The notes under the pieces: generated by a model | What the model saw: only the letters and a program-made list of their open reading frames with translations | Databases searched by the model: none | Told to the model about the DNA's origin: nothing | Origin: Pseudomonas salomonii | GTDB lineage: Bacteria > Pseudomonadota > Gammaproteobacteria > Pseudomonadales > Pseudomonadaceae | Assembly (NCBI RefSeq): GCF_900107155.1 | Contig: NZ_FNOX01000007.1 | Span: 304,483 to 368,482, forward strand | Length of the DNA: 64,000 nucleotides | Direction of reading: 5' to 3' | Program-made: the position numbers and the translations under genes | In this document: positions 1 through 7,387 of the stretch, piece by piece | Layout of the letters: every line of letters begins with the position of its first letter | Numbering within the stretch: position 1 is the first letter of the stretch

Positions 1-1
1 G

Positions 2-1255
2 CTGCGCAACGCCGTCGACCATGGCCTTGAGTCCCGCGAAGCACGTGTGCTGGCGGGCAAACCGGAAAAGGGTCGTATCACCCTGGACCTGACCCACGAA
101 GGCGGCGATATCGTGTTCGACATGCGTGACGACGGCGCCGGCGTGCCGCTGGACGCGGTGCGGCGCAAGGCGATCAAGCGCGGCCTGCTCGGCCCCCATC
201 AAGAGATCAGCGACCGTGACGTGTTGCAGTTCATCCTGCAACCGGGCTTCTCGACGGCGGAGAAAATCACTCAGATTTCCGGGCGCGGCGTGGGCATGGA
301 CGTGGTGCACGAAGAAGTGCGCCAGCTTGGCGGCTCGATGGTGATTGACTCCACGCCCGGTGCGGGCGTGCACTTTCGTATTCGCCTGCCGTTTACCGTG
401 TCGGTCAACCGGGCACTGATGGTGCAGTGCGCGGACGATCAATATGCGATCCCGCTCAACACCATCGAAGGCCTGGTGCGTGTGCTGCCCCACGAGTTGG
501 CCGGGCACTATCAGCAAGACCCGCCGCGTTATGAATATGGCGGCCAGCGTTACGAATTGTTCTACCTTGGCGACCTGCTGCATACCGTCAGCCGCCCCAA
601 ATTGCTCGGCCAATACCAGCCGGTGCCGATGCTGCTGGTGCAATACAACGAACGGCGCGTGGCGGTGCATGTGGATGCCATGGTCGGTACGCGGGAGATA
701 GTGGTGAAGGGCCTGGGGCCGCAGTTTGCGGGCGTGCAGGGCTTGTCCGGTGCGACCATCCTGGGTGATGGCCGCGTGGTGCTGATCATCGATCTGCTCG
801 CGCACATCCGCGCCCGCCAACCAGCGTTGCCGGCCCAGGCGGTCGATGCGCCGCTGGTCCTCAACGACCCACTGAAAAAACGCCCGCTGCTGGTGCTGGT
901 GGTGGACGATTCGGTCACCGTGCGCAAAGTCACCAGCCGCCTGCTGGAACGCAACGGCATGAACGTGCTCACCGCCAAAGACGGCATCGACGCTATCGCC
1001 TTGCTCGAAGAACACACCCCGGACCTGATGCTGCTCGACATTGAAATGCCGCGCATGGACGGCTTCGAAGTGGCGATCCAGGTGCGCAATGACCCGCGCC
1101 TGATGCGCCTGCCGATCATCATGATCACCTCGCGCACCGGGCAAAAACACCGCGACCGCGCCATGGCCATCGGCGTCAACGACTACCTCGGCAAGCCGTA
1201 CCAGGAGTCGGTGCTGCTGGAGAGCATCGCCTACTGGAGCAAGTCCCATGCTTGA
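2..1255 (+). CDS. chpA: ChpA-type hybrid chemotaxis kinase, C-terminal part (5' end outside window)
   Basis: This is the C-terminal 417 residues of a CheA-like hybrid kinase; the frame is open through the left edge, so the Hpt domains and true start are missing. The fragment opens on the ATPase N-box (LRNAVDHGLE), followed by DDGAGV and GRGVGMDVV nucleotide-binding motifs, a CheW-like regulatory domain (about residues 130–270) and a C-terminal receiver domain (about 300–415) with phosphoacceptor Asp in LLDIEMPRMDG. In Pseudomonas such proteins run the Chp system controlling type IV pili and cAMP. The next gene is a CheW-like ChpC overlapping by 8 bp, which supports the ChpA assignment. No chpB methylesterase lies between them. 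The internal GTG at 47 is not a real start. WspE is the alternative, less likely from context. Confidence 0.85.
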   Translation: MRNAVDHGLESREARVLAGKPEKGRITLDLTHEGGDIVFDMRDDGAGVPLDAVRRKAIKRGLLGPHQEISDRDVLQFILQPGFSTAEKITQISGRGVGMDVVHEEVRQLGGSMVIDSTPGAGVHFRIRLPFTVSVNRALMVQCADDQYAIPLNTIEGLVRVLPHELAGHYQQDPPRYEYGGQRYELFYLGDLLHTVSRPKLLGQYQPVPMLLVQYNERRVAVHVDAMVGTREIVVKGLGPQFAGVQGLSGATILGDGRVVLIIDLLAHIRARQPALPAQAVDAPLVLNDPLKKRPLLVLVVDDSVTVRKVTSRLLERNGMNVLTAKDGIDAIALLEEHTPDLMLLDIEMPRMDGFEVAIQVRNDPRLMRLPIIMITSRTGQKHRDRAMAIGVNDYLGKPYQESVLLESIAYWSKSHA

Positions 1256-1703
1256 CCACCGCACCAGCCAACTCACCGGCCTGTTGTTGCCCTTGGCCGA
1301 CCGTCACTTGGTGCTGCCCAATGTCGCCATCGCCGAGCTGATCGACTTCCAGCGCGGCGAACCGGCCAGCGATGCGCCGCCGTGGTACCTGCGGCAAGTG
1401 ACCTGGCGCGACCGGCAAATACCCCTGATCAGCTTCGAAGCGGTGTGCGGCGAAGCAATCCTGACCGCCGAGCGCTCGCGCATCGTGGTGCTGAACGCGC
1501 TGGGCGGGCGGCCGACGTTGAAGTTTATTGCGCTGGTGATCCAGGGCATTCCCCGCTCGTACAAGCTCGACAGCGAATTGAGCTACGTAGACGTGCCACT
1601 GTGCCCGCTGGAACTGGCGGCGGTGCAGGTGGGCGAGCACGTGGCGAAAGTGCCGGATTTGATGGGGCTTGAAGCGCTGTTGGTCGAGTCCGGCCTGGCC
1701 TGA
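1248..1703 (+). CDS. chpC: CheW-like coupling protein ChpC
   Basis: A 151-residue protein with a single CheW-like fold (PLADRHLVLPNVAIAELIDF near the start), expected to couple a methyl-accepting receptor to the ChpA kinase in the cytoplasm. The ATG overlaps the chpA stop by 8 bp, indicating translational coupling and a shared operon. Its last 37 codons plus the following repeat are duplicated immediately downstream at 1847–2103. Order chpA–(chpB)–chpC is the known Pseudomonas arrangement, here without chpB. Confidence 0.85.
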   Translation: MLDHRTSQLTGLLLPLADRHLVLPNVAIAELIDFQRGEPASDAPPWYLRQVTWRDRQIPLISFEAVCGEAILTAERSRIVVLNALGGRPTLKFIALVIQGIPRSYKLDSELSYVDVPLCPLELAAVQVGEHVAKVPDLMGLEALLVESGLA

Positions 1704-1710
1704 CGGCGAT

Positions 1711-1846
1711 GATCGTTCCCACGCTCCGCGTGGGAATGCATCCCGTGACGCTCCGCATCACCCTTGCGCTGGTCTTGAGCCTTGCACTGCCTGGCGGGAC
1801 GCGGAGCGTCCCAGGCGGCATTCCCACGCGGAGCGTGGGAACGATC
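1711..1846. repeat. GATCGTTCCCACGC-family inverted repeat, unit 1
   Basis: Outer arms begin GATCGTTCCCACGCTCCG and end with the inverted complement; inner arms GACGCTCCGC and GACGCGGAGCGTC flank the middle. This double-hairpin unit recurs at 1968, 10124, 55349 and 62371, with shortened forms at 15731 and 16521. It lies just after the chpC stop. Confidence 0.9.
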
Positions 1847-1960
1847 GACGTGCCACTGTGCCCGCTGGAACTTGCGGCAGTGCAGGTGGGCGAGCACGTG
1901 GCGAAGGTGTCGGACTTGATGGGGTTGGAGGCGTTGTTGGTCGAATCTGGCCTGGCCTGA
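1847..1960 (+). pseudogene. chpC 3'-terminal remnant (second copy)
   Basis: Reads as the last 37 residues of ChpC (from DVPLCPLELA to LVESGLA, then TGA) with one amino-acid change, P to S. The rest of the gene is absent; upstream is a repeat element. An open frame from 1709 runs through the repeat into it, but the repeat-derived N-terminus makes translation improbable. Confidence 0.75.
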
Positions 1961-1967
1961 CGGCGAT

Positions 1968-2103
1968 GATCGTTCCCACGCTCCGCGTGGGAATGCATCC
2001 CGTGACGCTCCGCGTCACCCCTGCGATGGTCTTGAGCCTTGCACTGCCTGGCGGGACGCGGAGCGTCCCAGGCGGCATTCCCACGCGGAGCGTGGGAACG
2101 ATC
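1968..2103. repeat. GATCGTTCCCACGC-family inverted repeat, unit 2
   Basis: Second copy of the unit at 1711, at exactly 257 bp distance, with three substitutions. Outer arms GATCGTTCCCACGC and complement are intact. Confidence 0.9.
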
Positions 2104-2285
2104 GAAAGCCCGCTCGCCACAGGAAGCGTTTTTGCCGTGAGCGTTGTGCCCAGCCTTCGGAATTTTCCTGCAAGATTTCGAGCTGTGCATGAACTTGTTG
2201 TGGGTAGTCATGGCGGCTAGTCTTCGTCCCGTCATCGAAAAACGGTGACACGGACGTGCAAGTCCGGTTACATATCGGCGCACCA
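2104..2285. other. Intergenic stretch without a recognised gene
   Basis: Between the chpC duplication and the terminator at 2286 no convincing coding frame is seen. Around 2225–2262 a pair of competing hairpins can form (CGTCC/GGACG and GGACGTGCAAGTCC). The stretch GTTACATATCGGCGCACC near 2265 resembles GTTAATACCGCACC at the equivalent place upstream of the second DUF3077-like gene (minus strand, about 45443). It may be the 5' part of the leader RNA. Confidence 0.4.
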
Positions 2286-2318
2286 ACGCCCATAGCCATT
2301 CAACGGGCGTTTTTTATG
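2286..2318 (+). terminator. Intrinsic terminator upstream of small-gene leader
   Basis: Stem AACGCCC paired with GGGCGTT followed by a T-run. It sits about 10–20 bp before the structured leader of the 2474 gene, so it could end a short upstream RNA or act as an attenuator. Confidence 0.7.
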
Positions 2319-2328
2319 CTCGCTGTAG

Positions 2329-2416
2329 TTGTTATGGCGGCTGTGCGCGGGAGATCCCTCGGGGTCTGCCGGGGTCCGATATGCCCGGTCTTGCACACCT
2401 GCGCACAGCTGCCACC
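2329..2416 (+). ncRNA. Structured leader, C4-antisense-RNA-like three-way junction, copy 1
   Basis: A 13-bp closing stem pairs GGCGGCTGTGCGC (2336–2348) with GCGCACAGCTGCC (2401–2413). It encloses two hairpins: AGATCC…GGGTCT and GCCGGG…CCCGGT. The same architecture and flanking bases (TTGTTATGGCGGCTGTGCG; CAGCTGCCACC) occur on the minus strand at 45313–45396, also just before a small Pseudomonas gene. From memory the fold resembles phage C4/CI antisense RNA. Structure and conservation are read from the sequence; function is unknown. Confidence 0.65.
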
Positions 2417-2473
2417 TTTATTCGCGTGCAAGCGGAAGAGGGCAGCCTCCATCACATATCGGAGCTGTAAATC

Positions 2474-2704
2474 ATGGTTAAACCTACCCCTAATCCGCCC
2501 CTCTTCACCGTAAACCCCCACCAAAACACCGAAGCTCTGCTGGCCAACGCCAGCGAAACCCTGTGCTCCCTCAACGCACTGACCTGCAACCTGGCCTTCG
2601 ACCTGGACCCCGCCCAGCGTGCGAGCATGTTGGCGATTCAGCAAATGGCAGAGCTGAGTCAGCTGTTGGTCGATAGAGCACTGGAACACGTCAGCCCTGC
2701 CTAA
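2474..2704 (+). CDS. Small DUF3077/DUF6124-like protein of unknown function
   Basis: A 76-residue protein beginning MVKPTPNPPLFTVNPHQNTE. It is predicted mostly helical, with no signal peptide or membrane segment. The N-terminal KPTPNPP and the C-terminal helix pattern (ASMLAIQQMAELSQLLVDRAL) match small Pseudomonas-restricted proteins usually annotated DUF3077 or DUF6124; function is not known. GGAG at 2461 provides a ribosome site. The gene follows the structured leader at 2329, and a related leader precedes the gene at 44971. Confidence 0.75.
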   Translation: MVKPTPNPPLFTVNPHQNTEALLANASETLCSLNALTCNLAFDLDPAQRASMLAIQQMAELSQLLVDRALEHVSPA

Positions 2705-2750
2705 ACGTTCCCGAAAAGGGACCGCTATCTAACTAGCACCACCGAACACA

Positions 2751-2840
2751 TGTGGGAGCGGGCTTGCTCGCGAATGCGGTGGGTCAGTTAGAGATGTACC
2801 GCCTGACACCCTGCATTCGCGAGCAAACCCGCTCCCACAT
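2751..2840. repeat. REPIN-like inverted repeat (GTGGGAGCGGGCTTGCTCGCGA family)
   Basis: Two oppositely oriented copies of TGTGGGAGCGGGCTTGCTCG separated by about 50 bp, able to form one long hairpin. Same family as copies at 38892, 41951, 50236, 54042 and 59464. Confidence 0.9.
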
Positions 2841-2882
2841 TTTGAGTTTAATTTGGCTCGAATCGAGCATCAGCTGATGGTC

Positions 2883-2901
2883 CGTTACTCCAACCGTAAC
2901 G
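2883..2901 (+). promoter_or_regulatory. Dyad in mdc promoter region, candidate MdcR operator
   Basis: CGTTAC and GTAACG are perfect inverted arms separated by 7 bp, about 80 bp before mdcA. LysR proteins bind such dyads; the operon's LysR regulator MdcR is encoded at 10241. Binding is inferred from position only. Confidence 0.4.
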
Positions 2902-2981
2902 ATCCACCGTCGGGCTTGATTGATGCCCCCCACATTCACTCCTAAGGTACAGCCCACGACAGCAAACCCCGTGGAGCGACC

Positions 2982-4652
2982 ATGACAACAACCATCACCC
3001 CCGATTCGCGCTGGACGCGGCGGCGCGACGAGAAGCAGCGGCGGCTCGGGCTGGTCAAAAAATACGCAGACGGGGCGGTGTTGCCCAGTGACAAAATCGT
3101 CGAGGCGCTGGAAGCACTGATCCTGCCCGGCGACCGTGTGGTGCTGGAAGGCAATAACCAAAAGCAGGCCGATTTTCTCTCGCGCTCCCTGGCCAAGGCC
3201 GACCCGGCCAAGCTCCACGATTTGCACATGATCATGCCCAGTGTCGGCCGTTCCGAGCACCTGGACCTGTTTGAAAAAGGCATCGCGCGCAAACTGGATT
3301 TCTCGTTTGCCGGCACCCAATCCCTGCGCATCAGCCAGTTGCTCGAAGACGGCCTGCTGGAAATCGGCGCGATCCACACTTACATCGAACTCTACGCACG
3401 GCTGGTGGTGGACTTGATCCCCAACGTGGTGCTGTCCGCCGGTTTCATGGCTGATCGCGCCGGTAATATCTACACCGGCGCCAGCACCGAAGACACGCCG
3501 GCACTGATCGAGCCCGCCGCCTTCAGCGATGGCATCGTCATCGTGCAGGTCAACCAGTTGGTCGACGACGTCACGGACTTGCCCCGCGTCGACATCCCGG
3601 CGAGTTGGGTGGATTTTGTGGTGGTGGCCGACAAGCCGTTCTACATCGAACCGCTGTTCACCCGCGACCCGCGCCATATCAAGCCGGTGCACGTGCTGAT
3701 GGCGATGATGGCGATCCGTGGCATCTACGAAAAACACAACGTGCAGTCGCTCAACCACGGCATCGGTTTCAACACCGCCGCCATTGAGTTGATCCTGCCC
3801 ACCTACGGCGAATCCCTGGGCCTCAAGGGCAAGATCTGCCGCAACTGGACCCTCAACCCGCACCCCACCCTGATTCCCGCGATTGAAAGCGGCTGGGTGG
3901 AAAGCGTGCATTGCTTCGGCACCGAACTGGGCATGGAAAACTACATCGCCGCCCGCCCGGATGTGTTCTTCACCGGCCGCGACGGTTCAATGCGCTCCAA
4001 CCGGATGTTCTGCCAACTGGCGGGGCAATACGCGGTGGATCTGTTTATCGGCGCCACGCTGCAAGTAGACGGCGATGGGCATTCCAGCACCGTGACCCGT
4101 GGCCGTCTCGCCGGTTTTGGTGGCGCGCCGAATATGGGCCACGACCCACGTGGCCGCCGTCACGGTACGCCGGCCTGGCTCGATATGCGCCACGATGACG
4201 CGCCGGAGGCCTTGCTGGAGCGCGGTAAAAAGCTCGTGGTGCAAATGGTCGAGACCTTCCAGGAAGGCGGCAAACCCACCTTTGTCGAAACCCTCGACGC
4301 CGTGGAAGTGGCGCGCAAAAGCGGCATGCCGCTGGCGCCGATCATGATCTACGGTGACGACGTTACTCACCTGCTTACCGAAGAAGGCATCGCCTATCTG
4401 TATAAGGCGCGCTCGCTGGAAGAGCGCCAGGCGATGATCGCCGCGGTTGCAGGCGTTACCGCCATCGGCCTGCGCCACAACCCGAAGGACACCGCGCGCA
4501 TGCGCCGCGAAGGTTTGATCGCCTTGCCCGAAGACCTCGGCATCCGCCGCACCGACGCCACCCGCGAGCTGCTCGCCGCCAAGAGCGTGGCCGACCTGGT
4601 GGACTGGTCCGGTGGCCTGTACAACCCGCCCGCCAAGTTCAGGAGCTGGTAA
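2982..4652 (+). CDS. mdcA: Malonate decarboxylase alpha subunit
   Basis: A 556-residue cytoplasmic subunit that exchanges the acetyl group on the acyl carrier protein for malonate (acetyl-ACP:malonate ACP transferase). It is a CoA-transferase-like protein of the usual length for the family and begins MTTTITPDSRWTRRRDEKQ; EGNNQKQADFLSRSLAK lies near residue 60. GTGGAG precedes the ATG. It is the first gene of a compact operon mdcABCDEGHLM, whose members touch or overlap through mdcH. Malonyl-ACP formed here is decarboxylated by MdcDE. Confidence 0.95.
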   Translation: MTTTITPDSRWTRRRDEKQRRLGLVKKYADGAVLPSDKIVEALEALILPGDRVVLEGNNQKQADFLSRSLAKADPAKLHDLHMIMPSVGRSEHLDLFEKGIARKLDFSFAGTQSLRISQLLEDGLLEIGAIHTYIELYARLVVDLIPNVVLSAGFMADRAGNIYTGASTEDTPALIEPAAFSDGIVIVQVNQLVDDVTDLPRVDIPASWVDFVVVADKPFYIEPLFTRDPRHIKPVHVLMAMMAIRGIYEKHNVQSLNHGIGFNTAAIELILPTYGESLGLKGKICRNWTLNPHPTLIPAIESGWVESVHCFGTELGMENYIAARPDVFFTGRDGSMRSNRMFCQLAGQYAVDLFIGATLQVDGDGHSSTVTRGRLAGFGGAPNMGHDPRGRRHGTPAWLDMRHDDAPEALLERGKKLVVQMVETFQEGGKPTFVETLDAVEVARKSGMPLAPIMIYGDDVTHLLTEEGIAYLYKARSLEERQAMIAAVAGVTAIGLRHNPKDTARMRREGLIALPEDLGIRRTDATRELLAAKSVADLVDWSGGLYNPPAKFRSW

Positions 4653-5486
4653 ATGCGCGCCCTCAAACTGCATGAATTGAGCCTCGCCGATCGCCTGGCG
4701 GATATGGCCGTGGACGCCTTGATTGATGAGGCCGACCTGTCGCCCAAACCCGCATTGGTAGACCGTCGCGGCAATGGCGCCCATAGCGATTTGCACCTGG
4801 GCCTGATGCACGCCTCGGCGCTGTCGTTGTGGCCGATGTTCAAGGCAATGGCCGAAGCGGCGCTTGAGTTCGGTGAAGTGGGTTTGCCCTTGCGCGAAGC
4901 CCTCGGGCGTATCGGTCGCGAAGGTGAACAAGCCATGCTCGCCACCACCAACGGCGTGAATACCCATCGTGGCGCGATCTGGGCGCTCGGTTTGCTCACC
5001 GCTGCTGCGGCGCTGCAACCCCGCGCCATCACGCTCACCGCCGCCAAACTGGCCTTGCTCACCGACCGCTACGCCCCGCAACCGCTGAGCCATGGTGCGC
5101 AAGTCGCGCAGCGCTACGGCGCTCGCGGTGCCCGTGAAGAAGCGCAATTGGGCTTCCCGTCCGTGGTGCAACGCGGCCTGCCGCAACTGCACAAAAGCCG
5201 CCGGCAAAACGCTGGCGAACAGAACGCGCGCCTGGACGCCTTGCTCGCGATCATGACCGACCTGGCCGACACCTGCGTGCTCTACCGCGCCGGCCCCGAA
5301 GGCCTGCTCGCCATGCAGCGTGGCGCCCAGGCGGTGCTGGACGCTGGCGGCAGCGCAAGCCTCGCCGGGCGCCGCCAACTGCACGAACTCGACCAGCAAC
5401 TCCTGGCCCTGAATGCCTCCCCCGGCGGCGCCGCCGACCTGTTGGCCGCCTGCCTGTTTATCGACCGCCTCGACGGAGCGTTGTGA
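4653..5486 (+). CDS. mdcB: Triphosphoribosyl-dephospho-CoA synthase
   Basis: A 277-residue CitG/MdcB-family enzyme that makes 2'-(5''-triphosphoribosyl)-3'-dephospho-CoA, the precursor of the malonate decarboxylase prosthetic group. Family motifs seen are TTNGVNTHRGAIWALGLL (about 97–114) and GARGAREEAQLGFPSV (about 157–172). The ATG abuts the mdcA stop and the stop shares a base with the mdcC ATG, so translation is coupled. Confidence 0.92.
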   Translation: MRALKLHELSLADRLADMAVDALIDEADLSPKPALVDRRGNGAHSDLHLGLMHASALSLWPMFKAMAEAALEFGEVGLPLREALGRIGREGEQAMLATTNGVNTHRGAIWALGLLTAAAALQPRAITLTAAKLALLTDRYAPQPLSHGAQVAQRYGARGAREEAQLGFPSVVQRGLPQLHKSRRQNAGEQNARLDALLAIMTDLADTCVLYRAGPEGLLAMQRGAQAVLDAGGSASLAGRRQLHELDQQLLALNASPGGAADLLAACLFIDRLDGAL

Positions 5487-5785
5487 TGGAAACCTTATCC
5501 TTTGAATTCCCCGCCGGGCAGCCGCCCAAAGGCCGTGCGCTGGTGGGTTGCGTCGGCTCCGGCGACCTGGAAGTGCTGCTGGAACCGGGCACGCCCGGCA
5601 CGCTGACCATTCAAGTGCAGACCTCGGTGAATGGCGCCGAGCAACGCTGGCAGCACCTGTTCGAACGGATCTTCCAGGAGCAGACGCCACCGGCTTTGAA
5701 GATTGATATTCACGACTTCGGCGCCACCCCCGGCGTGGTGCGTTTGCGCCTGGAACAGGGTTTCGAGGAGATCGGCCATGACTGA
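5486..5785 (+). CDS. mdcC: Malonate decarboxylase acyl carrier protein (delta subunit)
   Basis: A 99-residue carrier protein, exactly the family's usual length. The prosthetic group is attached to a serine; Ser25 in GCVGSGDLEVL is in the expected position. The ATG at 5486 (TGATG overlap with mdcB) is preferred to an in-frame GTG one codon earlier. It overlaps mdcD by 8 bp. Confidence 0.93.
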   Translation: METLSFEFPAGQPPKGRALVGCVGSGDLEVLLEPGTPGTLTIQVQTSVNGAEQRWQHLFERIFQEQTPPALKIDIHDFGATPGVVRLRLEQGFEEIGHD

Positions 5786-6620
5786 TTTACTCAACAAGCA
5801 CAGCTTCGTCGAACTCGGCGCCCGGCAGCGGGCCAAGGTGCTGCTGGACAGCGGCACTTACCGCGAACTGATCGACCCGTTCCAGCGCGTGATGTCGCCG
5901 TGGCTCAGCCGTCAAGGCGTGGTGCCGCAAGCGGATGACGGCGTGGTGATCGCCAAGGGCAGCATCGCCGGGTTGCCGGTGGTGATTGCTGCCATTGAAG
6001 GCAATTTCCAGGGCGGTAGCCTCGGTGAAGTGGGCGGCGCGAAAATCGCCGGTGCCCTCGAACTGGCGGCTGAAGATAACCGCAACGGTGTCCCGACCCG
6101 TGCCGTGCTGCTGCTGGAAACCGGCGGTGTGCGCTTGCAGGAAGCCAACCTTGGGCTGGCGGCGATTGCCGATATCCATGCGGCGATTGTCGACCTGCGC
6201 CAGTACCAGGCGGTGATCGGCGTGGTGGCGGGCAGCGTCGGTTGTTTTGGTGGCATGTCCATCGCCGCCGGGCTGTGCAGTTATCTGGTGGTCACCCGCG
6301 AAGCACGCCTGGGCTTGAATGGCCCACAAGTGATCGAGCAGGAAGCGGGCCTGGAAGAGTACGACTCCCGCGACCGGCCGTTTATCTGGAGCCTTACCGG
6401 CGGCGAGCAACGCTTCAACAGCGGCCTGGCCGACCGTTATGTGGCGGACGACGTGGCGCAGATCCAACAGACCGTCAGCGCTTTGCTGCAACAGGGTTTG
6501 CCCGAGCAACAGCGCAGCCGTCAGATCGACTTCTACCTGGCGCGCCTTACCGAGCTGGACGCAACGCCGCAAATAGACCCCGCGACGGTGCGCGACCTGT
6601 ATCAAGGAGAACGCCCATGA
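5778..6620 (+). CDS. mdcD: Malonate decarboxylase beta subunit
   Basis: A 280-residue carboxyltransferase-like (crotonase-fold) subunit. With MdcE it decarboxylates malonyl-ACP to acetyl-ACP, releasing CO2. Conserved stretches are GNFQGGSLGEVGGAKIAGAL (about 74–93) and GSVGCFGGMSIAAGL (about 153–167). The ATG at 5778 (MTDLLNKHSF) lies inside the mdcC end and is preferred to an upstream in-frame ATG that would extend far into mdcC. Confidence 0.93.
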   Translation: MTDLLNKHSFVELGARQRAKVLLDSGTYRELIDPFQRVMSPWLSRQGVVPQADDGVVIAKGSIAGLPVVIAAIEGNFQGGSLGEVGGAKIAGALELAAEDNRNGVPTRAVLLLETGGVRLQEANLGLAAIADIHAAIVDLRQYQAVIGVVAGSVGCFGGMSIAAGLCSYLVVTREARLGLNGPQVIEQEAGLEEYDSRDRPFIWSLTGGEQRFNSGLADRYVADDVAQIQQTVSALLQQGLPEQQRSRQIDFYLARLTELDATPQIDPATVRDLYQGERP

Positions 6621-7387
6621 GAGGTTTGCAGTGGTTCAACGCATTGAGCGCTGGCGCAGCGCCTGTCGAAGGGTTGCCGGACTCTTTGAGGGTTGCAGAC
6701 GGCGTAGTGGGTGAGCAGGCCGTGCGTTTTATTGCCGTGGTCAGCGACGCGCAAAATCGTTTCCCGCGTGCGCGCAACGGCGAAGTCGGTTTACTGGAGG
6801 GCTGGGGCCTTGCCAAGGCTGTCGACGAAGCCATCGAGAAGGGCGACAAACGCCCCATCATCGCCATCGTCGATGTGCCGAGCCAGGCCTATGGCCGTCG
6901 CGAAGAAGCCCTCGGCATCCATCAAGCACTGGCTGCGGCCGCCGACAGCTATGCCCGCGCGCGCTTGGCCGGGCACCCGGTGATTGCGCTGCTGGTGGGC
7001 AAAGCCATGTCCGGTGCGTTTCTCGCCCACGGCTATCAGGCCAACCGCATGATCGCCCTGCGTGACCCTGGCGTGATGGTGCACGCCATGGGCAAAGCCT
7101 CGGCGGCGCGAGTGACCTTGCGCAGTGTTGAAGAACTCGAAGCCTTGGCCGCCAGCGTGCCGCCCATGGCCTATGACATCGACAGCTACGCCAGCCTCGG
7201 TTTGCTTTGGGAAACCCTGTCGGTCAGCCGGATTGAACAGCCCACGGCGGACGACGTGACGCGGGTCAGCGATTGCCTGTTGCACGCCATTGAAGATATC
7301 CACAGCCCGGATCTGAAAGGGCGCCTCGGTGCGAGCAATCGTGCAGCTTCCAGCCATGTACGCCAACTGCTGCGGGAGCAATGGTGA
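6617..7387 (+). CDS. mdcE: Malonate decarboxylase gamma subunit
   Basis: A 256-residue crotonase-fold partner of MdcD in the malonyl-ACP decarboxylase. The segment GKAMSGAFLAHGYQANRMIA (about 132–151) forms the typical active-site region. It starts MRGLQWFNALSAG with an ATGA overlap on mdcD; the longer upstream frame is only the mdcD shadow. It overlaps mdcG by 7 bp. Confidence 0.92.
   Translation: MRGLQWFNALSAGAAPVEGLPDSLRVADGVVGEQAVRFIAVVSDAQNRFPRARNGEVGLLEGWGLAKAVDEAIEKGDKRPIIAIVDVPSQAYGRREEALGIHQALAAAADSYARARLAGHPVIALLVGKAMSGAFLAHGYQANRMIALRDPGVMVHAMGKASAARVTLRSVEELEALAASVPPMAYDIDSYASLGLLWETLSVSRIEQPTADDVTRVSDCLLHAIEDIHSPDLKGRLGASNRAASSHVRQLLREQW

Larger units (their letters stand above)
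1590..2103 (+). repeat. 257-bp tandem duplication of chpC 3' end plus repeat unit
   Basis: Copy 1 (1590–1846) holds the last 37 codons and stop of chpC plus one GATCGTTCCCACGC-type repeat. Copy 2 (1847–2103) repeats the same segment with an exact 257-bp period. Over the coding portion the copies differ in 10 codons, 9 of them synonymous (one Pro to Ser). In the non-coding portion about three bases differ. Copy 2 has no start codon or upstream chpC sequence of its own, so it looks like a 3' gene remnant. Confidence 0.9.

Noticed and set aside
1709..1960. 83-residue frame through the repeat into the chpC remnant
   Set aside because: N-terminus is translated repeat sequence; same repeat translation appears beside unrelated genes.
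2240..2285. tRNA-like 3' end (GTCCGG… GCGCACCA)
   Set aside because: No matching 5' acceptor arm, anticodon arm or T-loop TTCGA; only a hairpin remains.
2751..2840. Repeats considered as CRISPR
   Set aside because: Inverted pairs scattered singly across the window, not direct repeats with regular spacers.
3987..5690. 567-codon frame antisense to mdcA–mdcC
   Set aside because: Spans three overlapping operon genes on the other strand; no plausible protein pattern.
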